The notes: generated from the sequence alone by a model not told the origin. DNA of 64,000 nucleotides from Oceanobacillus profundus (GCF_003515705.1 NZ_QWEH01000010.1:89804-153803), one strand, 5' to 3'. Positions 18,377 through 27,185 are shown, numbered from the stretch's first letter. Numbers and translations are program-made.

Positions 18377-19606
18377 ATGAAAAAGGAAATTATTAAACGT
18401 TTTACTACATATGTAAAAATAGATACACAATCAAATGAAGATTCTACAACAACACCGACTACAGAAGGCCAGCTTGAGCTTGTTAACCTGTTAGCAGAAG
18501 AACTAAGGGAAATAGGAATGGAAGATGTGGAAGTTGATGAAAACGGTTATCTAATGGCTACCCTTCCATCCAATACTGATAAAGATGTCCCAACAATCGG
18601 CTTTTTGGCACATGTGGATACTGCTACAGACTTCACTGGTAAAAATGTCAATCCACAAATTGTAGAGAAATTTGATGGAAACGATATCGTATTAAATCAG
18701 GAATTAAATGTTGTACTATCTGCAAATGAATTCCCGGAGTTACCAAGCTATAAAGGACATACGTTAATCACTACGGATGGTACAACCTTACTTGGAGCAG
18801 ATAATAAAGCAGGAATTGCAGAAATTATGACTGCGATGAACTATTTAATTCAGCATCCTGAAATTGAGCATGGACGAATCCGTATTGCATTCACACCAGA
18901 TGAAGAAATTGGTCGAGGACCTCATAAATTCGATGTATCCCGTTTTGATGCATCATATGCCTATACGGTAGATGGCGGTCCACTAGGTGAATTACAATAC
19001 GAAAGCTTTAATGCAGCGGCAGCTAAAGTAACTTTCCATGGTAATAGTGTTCATCCTGGTACAGCTAAAAATAAAATGGTTAACTCCGGTAAATTAGCTG
19101 CAGCGTTCATTAACAAATTTCCAGATCAAGAATCACCAGAACATACAGAAGGCTATGAGGGCTTCTACCATCTTATTTCTGTTAATGGCGATGTAGAACA
19201 GACAAAGGTTTACTACATTATTCGTGATCATGATCGTGAAAAGTTTGAAGCAAGAAAAGCAACCGTAGAGCAATTTGTAAATGAGATGAAGTCACAGTAT
19301 AGAGAAACAGCTATCCGATTAGAAATGAAAGACCAATATTATAATATGCGAGAAAAAATTGAGCCTGTGAAGGAAATTGTTGAAATCGCAGAGCAAGCGA
19401 TGAAAAATTTAAACATTGAACCAATCATCGAGCCGGTTCGAGGTGGAACGGACGGTTCACAGCTCTCTTATATGGGACTCCCTACACCAAACATCTTTAC
19501 AGGCGGGGAGAACTTCCATGGGAAATTTGAATATATTTCCGTAGATAACATGGAAAAGGCTTCGCATGTAATTATCGAAATTAGTAAATTGTTTGCTGCT
19601 AAGTAA
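18377..19606 (+). CDS. pepT: PepT, tripeptide aminopeptidase
   Basis: M20-family dinuclear zinc peptidase removing the N-terminal residue of tripeptides; 409 residues. Metal and catalytic motifs are [54 protein letters not shown], the [12 protein letters not shown] dimerisation segment and [15 protein letters not shown]. The ATG at 18377 has AAGGAG 11 bases upstream; an earlier TTG at 18353 has no ribosome site. Monocistronic, with a terminator at 19642. Confidence 0.96.
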   Translation: MKKEIIKRFTTYVKIDTQSNEDSTTTPTTEGQLELVNLLAEELREIGMEDVEVDENGYLMATLPSNTDKDVPTIGFLAHVDTATDFTGKNVNPQIVEKFDGNDIVLNQELNVVLSANEFPELPSYKGHTLITTDGTTLLGADNKAGIAEIMTAMNYLIQHPEIEHGRIRIAFTPDEEIGRGPHKFDVSRFDASYAYTVDGGPLGELQYESFNAAAAKVTFHGNSVHPGTAKNKMVNSGKLAAAFINKFPDQESPEHTEGYEGFYHLISVNGDVEQTKVYYIIRDHDREKFEARKATVEQFVNEMKSQYRETAIRLEMKDQYYNMREKIEPVKEIVEIAEQAMKNLNIEPIIEPVRGGTDGSQLSYMGLPTPNIFTGGENFHGKFEYISVDNMEKASHVIIEISKLFAAK

Positions 19607-19641
19607 GTACAAAAGCGGAGGCTCGGTTAGGTCCGCAAGAG

Positions 19642-19671
19642 TCAGGCCCACTTGATGGGTCTGATTTTTTT
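19642..19671 (+). terminator. pepT terminator
   Basis: TCAGGCCCA and TGGGTCTGA form a stem with one wobble around CTTGA, followed by seven T. Strong intrinsic terminator 36 bases after the pepT stop. Confidence 0.85.
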
Positions 19672-19845
19672 CTCTAAAAGCACAAGTTTATAGAGAAACG
19701 TAACTTTAAATCTCTCTCTGTCTATGATTTTTCTGAATGATTTGCATTTTCCTCGTATATTGCTCTTGAAGTATTATGTATGAGAAAATGAATGAAGCTT
19801 TTTACTTCTGCTCGTCATCGTAGAAACATAGATTAATAGTAGTGT

Positions 19846-19866
19846 GTTCAAAAAGCCTTTTTGAAC
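19846..19866. repeat. 21-bp palindrome identical to joined MITE ends
   Basis: GTTCAAAAAG, one base, then CTTTTTGAAC. These are exactly the two ends of the 223-bp element at 9452-9674 with no interior. It lies just upstream of the carboxypeptidase gene and could also act as a hairpin or operator there. The rest of 19672-19896 has no recognisable feature. Confidence 0.45.
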
Positions 19867-19902
19867 AACCTCTAGCAGCAGAAACACAAGGAGAGAATGC
19901 TA

Positions 19903-20937
19903 ATGTTTAAAAAACCTATCATAAATATGTGTCTAATTTTAATGCTACCAACCTTTACGGCAGCTTGTAATGCTCCCGAACAACCAAGTAATGATTCGAA
20001 AAATCCTGAAGAAACACCTGCACATTCAGAATCTGATCCAACAGATAGAGAGGAATTCACCGAAATCCCTAATGAATCACTCCAAAAAAAGGATTCAGGT
20101 GAGAAAGTAAAGCAACTCCAACTTGCTTTAAATGAAGTTGGGTACGAGCTTAATCCAAGTGGTGACTATGACGAAACGACAACATGGGCAATAACGGATT
20201 TTCAGTTACAACATGATACCTTACTCGCATCAGGCATCTATGATGAACCAACTAAACAACAATTAGAACAGCTTATTGAAAATAAAGATGTCATTAAATC
20301 TGGTGAAGGGTTGCCTCTAAAAGCAGAGCCAGCTTTCACCAATTCAGGAACAGAAATTATTGCGAATCCATACGATCAACTCGGGTTGATTAACAAAGAA
20401 CATGCTTTACCAGAAGATTATATACCAGAAGATCTTGTGATTCCGGATGTACCATTCCCATTTGCAGAGGATCTACCTAAAAAACAAATGCGTCAAGCTG
20501 CAGCTGCAGCCTTGGAAGAGCTATTTCAAGCCGCAGAAGAGGCAGAGCTTGAACTCTTTGCTCAATCCGGCTATCGTTCTTACGAAAGGCAAGACTCGAT
20601 ATTTGCAGCAAATGTACAAGCACATGGTGAAGAAGCCGCAAATAACTTTAGTGCTCGTCCTGGAGAAAGTGAACATCAATCAGGTCTAACAATGGATGTT
20701 ACAAGTCCAGCAGTAGATTTTGATTTAGTAATTGAATTTGGTGAAACAGAAGAAGGTAAGTGGATTAAAGAAAATGCTGCAGATTACGGATTCATTATCC
20801 GGTATCCAGAAGGAAAAGAAGACATAACAATCTACCAATTTGAACCATGGCATCTCCGTTATGTAGGTGTAAAAGCAGCAAAAGAAATTATGTCACAAGC
20901 TATTACATTAGAAGAATATTTAGAAGCAGATAAATAG
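19903..20937 (+). CDS. VanY/LdcB-type carboxypeptidase lipoprotein with peptidoglycan-binding domain
   Basis: Secreted zinc D-Ala-D-Ala or L,D-carboxypeptidase acting on the wall, 344 residues. The signal ends in lipobox TAAC. A PG_binding_1 domain spans about residues 60-130 (GEKVKQLQLALNEVGYELNPSGDYDETTTWAITDFQ). The M15B catalytic domain has SGYRSYERQ, SEHQSGLTMDVT and EPWHLRYVG, the zinc and catalytic motifs of VanY/LdcB. The ATG at 19903 has GGAG at 9-base spacing; the ATG 6 bases earlier is too close. It resembles B. subtilis YodJ with an added wall-binding domain. Confidence 0.9.
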   Translation: MFKKPIINMCLILMLPTFTAACNAPEQPSNDSKNPEETPAHSESDPTDREEFTEIPNESLQKKDSGEKVKQLQLALNEVGYELNPSGDYDETTTWAITDFQLQHDTLLASGIYDEPTKQQLEQLIENKDVIKSGEGLPLKAEPAFTNSGTEIIANPYDQLGLINKEHALPEDYIPEDLVIPDVPFPFAEDLPKKQMRQAAAAALEELFQAAEEAELELFAQSGYRSYERQDSIFAANVQAHGEEAANNFSARPGESEHQSGLTMDVTSPAVDFDLVIEFGETEEGKWIKENAADYGFIIRYPEGKEDITIYQFEPWHLRYVGVKAAKEIMSQAITLEEYLEADK

Positions 20938-20949
20938 AACACATCTTGC

Positions 20950-20986
20950 AATCCTGTTTCCTTGGAACAGGATTTCTTCTTTTTTC
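20950..20986 (+). terminator. Terminator of the carboxypeptidase gene
   Basis: AATCCTGTT and AACAGGATT around a 7-base loop, followed by TCTTCTTTTTTC. Confidence 0.82.
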
Positions 20987-21009
20987 AACCCCTTATTATA
21001 AGGGAAACA

Positions 21010-21552
21010 TTATCTCACCTCCCTAATCCATGACATTTCTTTGTGCAAATCCAAGTCAATTTGTGCATCTAATGCGCGAATTCGTTTCAATGCATCAGAT
21101 CCTTCAATCGTTTTATAATGATGCTTGCCACCGTTCTCTTCATCTGCTTCATCTGCCATCGCTACTACTTGTTGAAGTGGCTTTAGTTCTAGTTCTCCCT
21201 TTGGCAAATACGAATCGGTGTGAAGGAGGACAGCAACAGCAATCTCTTTTGCTGATTGTCGATCTTCCCCTATCCGGATAAGCAGCTTATGTGCACGACT
21301 GGCACCTTTAATCGCATGGATATCATTTTCTTTATAGAGATCATAATCCCATTCACCATCTCGATACCATGTGTAATGTCCAATGTCATGTAACAATGCT
21401 GCCTTTGCTGCTAGATCTGGATTCACATCAAACTCTTTTGAAAACATATATGCATATTCAGCAACAGCAATCGCATGGGCAATCCCAGATCGACTCAAAT
21501 ATTTCTGTGTGATTGGATGAACAAAAATCTGCTCCAGCGTAACGTTTCTCAT
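21010..21552 (-). CDS. HD-domain phosphohydrolase
   Basis: A 180-residue metal-dependent HD hydrolase. Metal ligands are visible as H26 in GIAHAIAVAEYAY, the HD pair in AALLHDIGHYTWY, and a later His/Asp region (AVLLHTDSY, MADEADEENGG). The family acts on nucleotides or phosphoesters; no substrate is evident. It is preceded on the minus strand by GAAAGGAGAG, a good ribosome site. It appears monocistronic. The gap 21553-21816 holds only AT-rich sequence and a repeat-like block at 21661-21790 with no ORF. Confidence 0.75.
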   Translation of the reverse strand: MRNVTLEQIFVHPITQKYLSRSGIAHAIAVAEYAYMFSKEFDVNPDLAAKAALLHDIGHYTWYRDGEWDYDLYKENDIHAIKGASRAHKLLIRIGEDRQSAKEIAVAVLLHTDSYLPKGELELKPLQQVVAMADEADEENGGKHHYKTIEGSDALKRIRALDAQIDLDLHKEMSWIREVR

Positions 21553-21816
21553 TCGAATTCTCTCCTTTCGATGTAATTATTGCTAGGTAAAATTTCAACG
21601 ACTATATCATAAATTCTACTTACTTGCAATAATAACCGATTATATTAATTTAAAACATCGTCTAAAAGCGGAAGTTCTCTACGAAGATGATTACTTCGCT
21701 GATGGCTGTTCTAGTAAAACAAGTACATGCGTACAGGTTAGAAAACCCGGCATGCGCAAAGTCTTATAGCGAACTCCTAATTGCACTTATAAGTTTTATA
21801 CTTTATTATCTGCCAA

Positions 21817-21847
21817 AAAACACTGTCCACCTAAGGTGAACAGCGTT
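21817..21847 (-). terminator. Terminator of the DUF2269 gene
   Basis: AAAACACTGTCCACC pairs imperfectly with GGTGAACAGCGTTTTT around TAA. The A run on the left becomes a T tract on the minus strand. Confidence 0.75.
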
Positions 21848-21852
21848 TTTCT

Positions 21853-22305
21853 TTAAAATGGCTTCAAAATCATCAATGCAATAATGATTAAGAAAATGAT
21901 ATTGGTTATATGCTCGAAAAAGAATAGCTTACCAGCTAATCTATAATAGCTCTCTGGTATTGTTTCTCCCTTATGGGTTTTTAAAATGTCCTTTATCGGC
22001 TTTGATTTTGGAGATAATACAAATGGTCCAAATGCTAATGCAGTTAAAAACAGACTGAGACTTAGCCAATACCAGCCCTGCGTAAATAAATAGGTATTAA
22101 GGAAACCCATCCAAACACCAGTAACAAGTAACAACGTGCCACCAATCATCGTATAAATATGTAATTGATTACGGATTACAAAAGCATGACGAAGCTCCGT
22201 CATATTACTCGCCTTTTTCACGATTACAGTCATCACAAGGCCTGGACCCATTCCCAATATGGCAGAAAATATATGAATAAATACTAATAATCCATAGAAT
22301 GACAT
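21853..22305 (-). CDS. DUF2269-family membrane protein
   Basis: A 150-residue integral membrane protein with four predicted helices: FYGLLVFIHIFSAILGMGPGLVM, IYTMIGGTLLLVTGVWMGF, WYWLSLSLFLTALAFGPFVL and FFFEHITNIIFLIIIALMIL. Conserved His residues in the first and last helices are typical of this uncharacterised family. The start at 22305 follows GAGGAGG; the longer frame upstream has no site. Its function is unknown. Confidence 0.7.
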   Translation of the reverse strand: MSFYGLLVFIHIFSAILGMGPGLVMTVIVKKASNMTELRHAFVIRNQLHIYTMIGGTLLLVTGVWMGFLNTYLFTQGWYWLSLSLFLTALAFGPFVLSPKSKPIKDILKTHKGETIPESYYRLAGKLFFFEHITNIIFLIIIALMILKPF

Positions 22306-22497
22306 CAACTCAACCTCCTCACTCGTTATCATACACCCATTTATTCAGTGAAGGCTGTGATATCTGTCACAAAAAAAGCACAGTATGAATACGTTGTGAA
22401 ATTTCGTACTTCCCTGGCACTACGATAATAACGATTTTGTACAAGAACGATGTACTTGGCTTTTTATAACTCCTGAAAAGCAGCTTGAATCAACACG

Positions 22498-22546
22498 TTG
22501 CTTTTTAAAAGTTTATCAGATACAATTTAAATGATAACAATTATCA
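22498..22546 (+). promoter_or_regulatory. Sigma-A promoter with Fur-type operator, nitroreductase gene
   Basis: -35 TTGCTT (22498-22503), 17-base spacer, -10 TACAAT (22521-22526). TGATAACAATTATCA at 22532-22546 differs from the Fur 15-mer TGATAATNATTATCA at one position. It covers the predicted start site, the same geometry as the two siderophore promoters. Confidence 0.7.
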
Positions 22547-22573
22547 ATTAAAAACAATATAGGGGTCGTTTTT

Positions 22574-23122
22574 ATGCAAAAATCAGAATTAACAAAAATC
22601 ATTAGAGGAAGACGGGCAGTTAAAAAAGGATATAATGATAAAATAGTTACGGAAGAAGTCGTGTTGGAATTGTTAGACGATGCCATTTGGGCACCAAATC
22701 ACGGGATGAGACAACCTTGGAGATTTATTTTTGTTAATGCCGATCAAAAAGCCAGCTTTGCGAAGAAAATTGCTTCTACCTATCCTGAGGAAAGACAGCA
22801 AAACAGAGAAGATTATTTGAATGAGCCAAGCGCTATTTTAGTTGTCATTATGGATGAACCGGATATCCCGAAACAATGGGATGAAAACTACGGTGCAATA
22901 TCTGCCATGATTCAGAACTTTTGGCTACTTGCATGGGAGCAAAAGCTTGGAGTCGTCTGGAAAACAAACCCACATATTTACGATCCAAAAGTAAAAGAAA
23001 TTCTTGCTGTAAATGGCAACGAAAAAATTGTTGGTTTTCTCCATATGGGGTATTTTGATGAACTACCTGAAACAAAGGAAAGAATTTCAGCAAAAGCTAA
23101 ATTCAGTCTGTTTGAAGGTTAA
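22574..23122 (+). CDS. Nitroreductase-family flavoprotein
   Basis: FMN-dependent NAD(P)H oxidoreductase of the nitroreductase superfamily, 182 residues and probably a homodimer. The FMN-binding start is IIRGRRAVKKGYNDK, followed by APNHGMRQPWRFIFVN, the dimer helix AISAMIQNFWLLAWEQKLGVVWKTNP and the C-terminal VGFLHMGYF. The natural substrate is unknown. A Fur-type operator at the promoter suggests an iron-linked job such as flavin or siderophore reduction (inference). Start ATG at 22574 with a weak GGGG site; monocistronic. Confidence 0.87.
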   Translation: MQKSELTKIIRGRRAVKKGYNDKIVTEEVVLELLDDAIWAPNHGMRQPWRFIFVNADQKASFAKKIASTYPEERQQNREDYLNEPSAILVVIMDEPDIPKQWDENYGAISAMIQNFWLLAWEQKLGVVWKTNPHIYDPKVKEILAVNGNEKIVGFLHMGYFDELPETKERISAKAKFSLFEG

Positions 23123-23172
23123 TTATAATAATAATGAGCGGCTAAGATCAGGTATGAACTTTGCCGCTCTTC

Positions 23173-23370
23173 TTATTTACCACGTCTTCTTTTAGCTTCT
23201 TTAAGATCCTCCTGGGTAATTTCTCCACTTTCCAACCTTTTCTTCATTATTTCTAATGAATCATCTGTTTCTGGCTGAGACTTTTCCGCTCTAAATTTAC
23301 TCAAAATAACGATAATAATGATGAAAATAATAATGGTTAAAACGAATCTCACAATTAATTCCATAGGCAT
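23173..23370 (-). CDS. Small membrane protein with SHOCT-like tail
   Basis: A 65-residue protein with one N-terminal membrane helix (MELIVRFVLTIIIFIIIIVILSKF) and a charged cytosolic tail, DDSLEIMKKRLESGEITQEDLKEAKRR. The tail matches the SHOCT oligomerisation motif (LKKLLDxGxITxEEF). The start at 23370 has GAGGTGAGG upstream; the ATG 6 bases later is also possible. Function unknown. Confidence 0.7.
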   Translation of the reverse strand: MPMELIVRFVLTIIIFIIIIVILSKFRAEKSQPETDDSLEIMKKRLESGEITQEDLKEAKRRRGK

Positions 23371-23451
23371 TATCCTCACCTCACTATGCAGCATTCCCTT
23401 TTTCTAAATTCTTTAATCTAAACTAGTGAGGGGCATATCCCTTTTATAGCG

Positions 23452-24825
23452 CTAATTCACTTTATTATAGTATTCTGTCCATTTCTCTGTTCCTGTCTCA
23501 TAAAAATAGCGCCATGCGGCATTTCCATTTTCATAGGCCGCTCCCCAATTTTCTGTTTGATTATCGTAGCCATAGCTCCAAATTGTCGTCGAACGTTCGT
23601 AGAATATACTCCACAGATTATTAGCATTCTCCATTTGGCGTTCAGTTGTTAAATAGTTTATCAGATCTTCTGCCCGGTCAAATTCCAGTTCGGATTTTTC
23701 CATAATAGCGTAGCCTGTTTCATCCGCTTGTTCCATCAATTGCTGTGAAAGCTCATCAGCTCGCTTCATACCTTCTTGTTGCCATGTTTCCCATGCCTCT
23801 TGCAGACGATTATATTCTTCTTCCCAATAATCTTCTAAGTCCTGCTTATTACCAGCATATGTGAATTCACCTTTTCCAGCTTCTGCAACTTGCTCTAATA
23901 ATTCTTGAGCCTCATCATCAACCTGGAACCCTATAATATTAATAATTGGCTGGACATCTTTCTGATTCAATTGTTCAGCAACCTTAATAGGATCTCCATC
24001 ACAGGTTTCAATTCCATCACTTACAACATAAACAATAGCAGTGGATGCATGATCTGGAATATCCTTTTCTGCTGCCTCTAATGCATTTGCAATTGGTGTC
24101 CATCCAGCTGGTTCTACTCCTTTAAGTGCGCTCATAAATTCCTTTTCGTTCATTTCTCCATTGTATAACGACTCCGTCGCACTACACGATAGCTTTTTAT
24201 CATCATCTGATCCTGTTCCTTCATGACCATATACGCGTAATGAAACGGTACTGTTTGCTGGTAGAATATCAATAAAATTTCCAATTGCTTCTTTCGCTAA
24301 TTCCATGCGACTTGTGCCGTCACTTTGATTATTCATACTACCACTTGCATCTAATAAAATTGCAAAGTGAGAAGTAGAGGTAGCCATTTCCTCAGATGGT
24401 TCCTCCAGTTCTTCATCCGGTTTATCTACATTAACCTCAACCGTTGGATCGAACGTTACAAATGTCTCCACTTCCGCATGATAATCTTCCCGAATTAATC
24501 GTAAAATTGCTGCTTCCAGCTCTTCCTCTGACAGATTTTCTGGCAGTTGATCGAGCATATCCTTTGCAGAAGCTAGATCATATTTATCCCCACTGTATAA
24601 TCCAGCTTCCACAATCAGTTCCTGCTCCAGCTCGTCTAAATCACGTGGCAAACCATCTAATGAATAAGATTCCATTTCTGTTTGCCACCATTCAGTTTTC
24701 GCTTTTTCTTCTGCCTCTGATTCTTCCACATGACTCGTATCATCCGGTTCAGCAGTTTCTTCAGATTTGCTACAAGCAGAAAAAACAAATATACAGCCCA
24801 ATAAAAGTATGATTGCTTTTTTCAT
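23452..24825 (-). CDS. vWA-domain lipoprotein with C-terminal 11-residue Trp repeats
   Basis: Secreted lipoprotein of 457 residues. Lipobox FSAC at residue 18 is followed by an acidic linker and a helical region. A von Willebrand factor A domain (about 150-345) has MIDAS DASGS, the conserved TP in GWTPIANAL and SDGIETCDGD; it resembles YwmC/YwmD-type proteins. The last 53 residues are five repeats of consensus WxxxYExGTxx, with Trp exactly every 11 residues (405, 416, 427, 438, 449). It probably mediates metal-dependent adhesion or envelope assembly; the partner is unknown. Confidence 0.85.
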   Translation of the reverse strand: MKKAIILLLGCIFVFSACSKSEETAEPDDTSHVEESEAEEKAKTEWWQTEMESYSLDGLPRDLDELEQELIVEAGLYSGDKYDLASAKDMLDQLPENLSEEELEAAILRLIREDYHAEVETFVTFDPTVEVNVDKPDEELEEPSEEMATSTSHFAILLDASGSMNNQSDGTSRMELAKEAIGNFIDILPANSTVSLRVYGHEGTGSDDDKKLSCSATESLYNGEMNEKEFMSALKGVEPAGWTPIANALEAAEKDIPDHASTAIVYVVSDGIETCDGDPIKVAEQLNQKDVQPIINIIGFQVDDEAQELLEQVAEAGKGEFTYAGNKQDLEDYWEEEYNRLQEAWETWQQEGMKRADELSQQLMEQADETGYAIMEKSELEFDRAEDLINYLTTERQMENANNLWSIFYERSTTIWSYGYDNQTENWGAAYENGNAAWRYFYETGTEKWTEYYNKVN

Positions 24826-24926
24826 AATAGACTCCTTTAAAATAAATATGTATACATGTTATTATACTAGAAAATGACCTAAAATTATAAAAATTTATTG
24901 ATTATCGTCATTGTGGTGATCGGTTC

Positions 24927-25019
24927 CCGAATGAAGCGGGAGCATGGCCAGTCGATAACTCATTATGCCGATGGGTTACCAAACAAAGCTTGAGCACAGA
25001 CATTCGGGCACTTATTACT
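24927..25019. repeat. 93-bp element bounded by CCCGAATG inverted ends
   Basis: CCCGAATG at 24927 and CATTCGGG at 25012 bound a GC-richer block in the AT-rich space before the trp promoter, with an inner CCCG/CGGG hairpin. No ORF is present. It may be a tiny MITE; the evidence is only the inverted ends and composition. Confidence 0.35.
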
Positions 25020-25078
25020 TTAAATAATGACCGAAAAGCAGAGTAAGATCACTACTAAAAAAAATTACATAAAACCCC

Positions 25079-25107
25079 TTGACTTTTATTTCAAACTATT
25101 CTAGTAT
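25079..25107 (+). promoter_or_regulatory. trp operon promoter
   Basis: -35 TTGACT (25079-25084), 17-base spacer, -10 TAGTAT (25102-25107). Transcription would begin near 25114, right before the first T-box leader. Confidence 0.7.
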
Positions 25108-25119
25108 TAATTCCAATAA

Positions 25120-25392
25120 CTTAAATGAACTTAAGCAATGACGAAGAATAGTAATCTATTTTGACACTCTAGAGAGCTGGTGGTTGGTGTAAACCAGTGT
25201 GATCGTTTAGATGAATGGGCTTCCGAGCTTCCAAACCGAACTAATTTCAGTAGGCTTTGGCGAAATGGTCTCATCGTTACAAGAGACAAATATCAAGCAT
25301 GGTTGCTTGATATTGCTAAAGTGAGCTGTTTTCAGCTAATAAAGGTGGTACCACGGTCCCTCGTCCTTTTTTTGGATAAGGGACCTTTTTGC
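25120..25392 (+). promoter_or_regulatory. tRNA-Trp T-box leader 1 with terminator
   Basis: Canonical T-box: GAAGAATAGTAA, AGAGAGCTGG start of stem I, and GAA-TGG-GCTTCCGAG, placing specifier TGG (Trp) at 25216-25218. The T-box core AAAGGTGGTACCACGG is at 25341-25356. The terminator has arms GGTCCC...GGGACC with TTTTT to 25390. Uncharged tRNA-Trp is expected to stabilise the antiterminator. The NCCA-pairing bulge reads TGGT. Confidence 0.93.
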
Positions 25393-25417
25393 GTTTCTAA
25401 TAAACTACATACCTAAA

Positions 25418-25748
25418 TCTTCGAGTAAGAGGAGTAGACAACAATTAAAGCGTTGCAGAGAGCTGGTGCAGGTGGGATTCCAGTACGTGGATTGTTGTTG
25501 AATGGACTTACGAGAGGTTTCCTGAACATTTGAGTATGGAAACACGGAATTCCGCCGTTATACGGATAGGATATCGGATATCGAAAAGCGAAAACGCCTG
25601 TACTTGCACGTCCTGGGCGTTGGAGCTAGACAATTGGCATCCCGTATCTGAAAAAAGATGAAAGGTTTTTCTTTCAAATGAGGTGGCACCGCGGTCACAT
25701 CGTCCTCTATAAACACATCCATATTGTGTTTATAGAGGACTTTTTTAT
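25418..25748 (+). promoter_or_regulatory. tRNA-Trp T-box leader 2 with terminator
   Basis: Second complete T-box directly after the first: GAGTAAGAGGAGTAGACAAC, AGAGAGCTGGTGCAGG, and GAA-TGG-ACTTACGAG with specifier TGG at 25503-25505. The core GAGGTGGCACCGCGG is at 25680-25694, and a 16-bp terminator stem (25702-25717/25725-25740) is followed by TTTTTT. The bulge reads TGGC. The specifier-to-core distance is about 50 bases longer than in leader 1, matching a repeat fragment at 25583-25632. Confidence 0.93.
25583..25632. repeat. Dispersed-repeat fragment inside T-box 2
   Basis: GAAAAGCGAAAACGCCTG, then GCACGTCCTGGGCGTTGGAG. This resembles the left ends of the elements at 11141 and 35484 (AAGCGCAAGCGCC...GCGACGTACGGACTGCG) and the core of the element at 9452 (GCACGTCCTGTGCGTCGGAG). 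It sits between stem I and the antiterminator region. Confidence 0.45.
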
Positions 25749-25766
25749 TTTAAAAAACAGAAGGGA

Positions 25767-27185
25767 ATGAACAGGATGCAGGTAACCAATAAAACTTATA
25801 TGTTCAAGAAAATGGATGCTGCCTACTTAACACCAATACACATATTCAAACAATTATCAGGAAAAAAAAGATTCCTGCTAGAAAGCACGTTCCAACATGA
25901 ACAAAAAGGAAAGTATTCCTTTCTTGGAGTAGATCCATATCAAGAGATTATTGGAACGGAAAATAAAACAACAATCCGTCACCGTGAAAAAAACACGATT
26001 GAATTTCATCCAGAACATGCGCTAAACCATATCAAAAAGCACATGCCAAAATTTGAAACAGACTTGCTATTGCCCTTTTTTGGAGGCGCAATTGGTTATA
26101 TCGGCTACGATTCAATTCGGCACTTTGAAGACATTGGCAGTCCCCTGCCGGATGACTTGAATATGCCTGACATTCATTTCATGCTTTATCAAAATGTTAT
26201 TGTTTTTGACCATACTGAAAACCAGATATACTTAATTGCTTTGAACCTGGATAATCAGCCGGAAAGAGTACTAGATGAACGTATCGAGGTATTAGAAAAA
26301 GCATTAACTAAAACTGAAAGTCACAGCGAACGAAATTTTAGTCCAATTGAATTCGAAGCCGAAATGACTTCCGAAAGCTTTCAGGAAAAAGTAAAAGTAG
26401 CAAAAAGGCATATTAAACAAGGTGATATTTTTCAAGTAGTTTTATCACAACGTATGACAGCGACGATTGATGAGCATCCAGAATTTCCATTTTATTTTTA
26501 CGAAAAGCTTAGAACAGCAAATCCTTCACCATATATGTTTTATATCGACTTTGAAGACTATGTAATTTTAGGAGCTTCTCCTGAAAGTTTAATTCAAACC
26601 ACTGGTAATGAAATAATTACAAACCCAATTGCCGGTACCAGAGCACGCGGAACCACACCGGAAGAGGATGAAGCATTGATGGGGGAACTGCTTGCCGATA
26701 AAAAGGAAATTGCTGAGCATCGAATGCTTGTCGACCTTAGCAGAAATGATCTTGGCCGTGTTTGTGAAACTGGCAGCATCACCATTCCGACCTACATGAA
26801 AATCGAGAAATATCAGCACGTAATGCATATCGTCTCTGAAGTAAAAGGAAAATTAAAGAAGCATTTAACTGGAATTGATGCTCTTATCTCCTGCCTCCCT
26901 GCCGGCACAGTCTCTGGAGCTCCTAAAATAAGGGCGATGCAAATTATTAACGAACTCGAAGATAAAAAACGCGGGGCATATGGTGGTGGGATTGGTTACA
27001 TTAACTTTAACCATGATTTGAATATAGCCCTTACGATTCGGTCTCTCATTCTTAAGAATAAGAAAGCATATTTACAGGCAGGCGCAGGAATAGTGTACGA
27101 TTCGATACCAGAAAATGAATATCAAGAAACATTAAATAAAGCAAGATCACTAATGGAGGTGCAGAAAATTGATTCTTTTAATTGA
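25767..27185 (+). CDS. trpE: TrpE, anthranilate synthase component I
   Basis: Converts chorismate to anthranilate with TrpG-supplied ammonia, the first committed step to tryptophan; 472 residues. The N-terminal domain includes LLESTFQHEQKGKYSFLGVDP, where Trp feedback binding occurs in the family. The chorismate-binding domain has IKQGDIFQVVLSQR, NPSPYMFYI, PIAGTRARG, EHRMLVDLSRNDLGR, AGTVSGAPKIRAM and QAGAGIVYDS. GAAGGGA precedes the ATG at 25767 closely; the ATG at 25776 is an alternative start. It is the first gene after the two T-boxes and overlaps trpG by 17 bases. Confidence 0.96.
   Translation: MNRMQVTNKTYMFKKMDAAYLTPIHIFKQLSGKKRFLLESTFQHEQKGKYSFLGVDPYQEIIGTENKTTIRHREKNTIEFHPEHALNHIKKHMPKFETDLLLPFFGGAIGYIGYDSIRHFEDIGSPLPDDLNMPDIHFMLYQNVIVFDHTENQIYLIALNLDNQPERVLDERIEVLEKALTKTESHSERNFSPIEFEAEMTSESFQEKVKVAKRHIKQGDIFQVVLSQRMTATIDEHPEFPFYFYEKLRTANPSPYMFYIDFEDYVILGASPESLIQTTGNEIITNPIAGTRARGTTPEEDEALMGELLADKKEIAEHRMLVDLSRNDLGRVCETGSITIPTYMKIEKYQHVMHIVSEVKGKLKKHLTGIDALISCLPAGTVSGAPKIRAMQIINELEDKKRGAYGGGIGYINFNHDLNIALTIRSLILKNKKAYLQAGAGIVYDSIPENEYQETLNKARSLMEVQKIDSFN

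Noticed and set aside
22532..22546. PerR box rather than Fur box
   Set aside because: The outer positions are TGA/TCA, which fit Fur; PerR sites have TTA/TAA there. PerR cannot be fully excluded.
25180..25416. 78-residue open frame before trpE
   Set aside because: It lies wholly in T-box 1, including its terminator; conservation is of RNA features, and no ribosome site is present.
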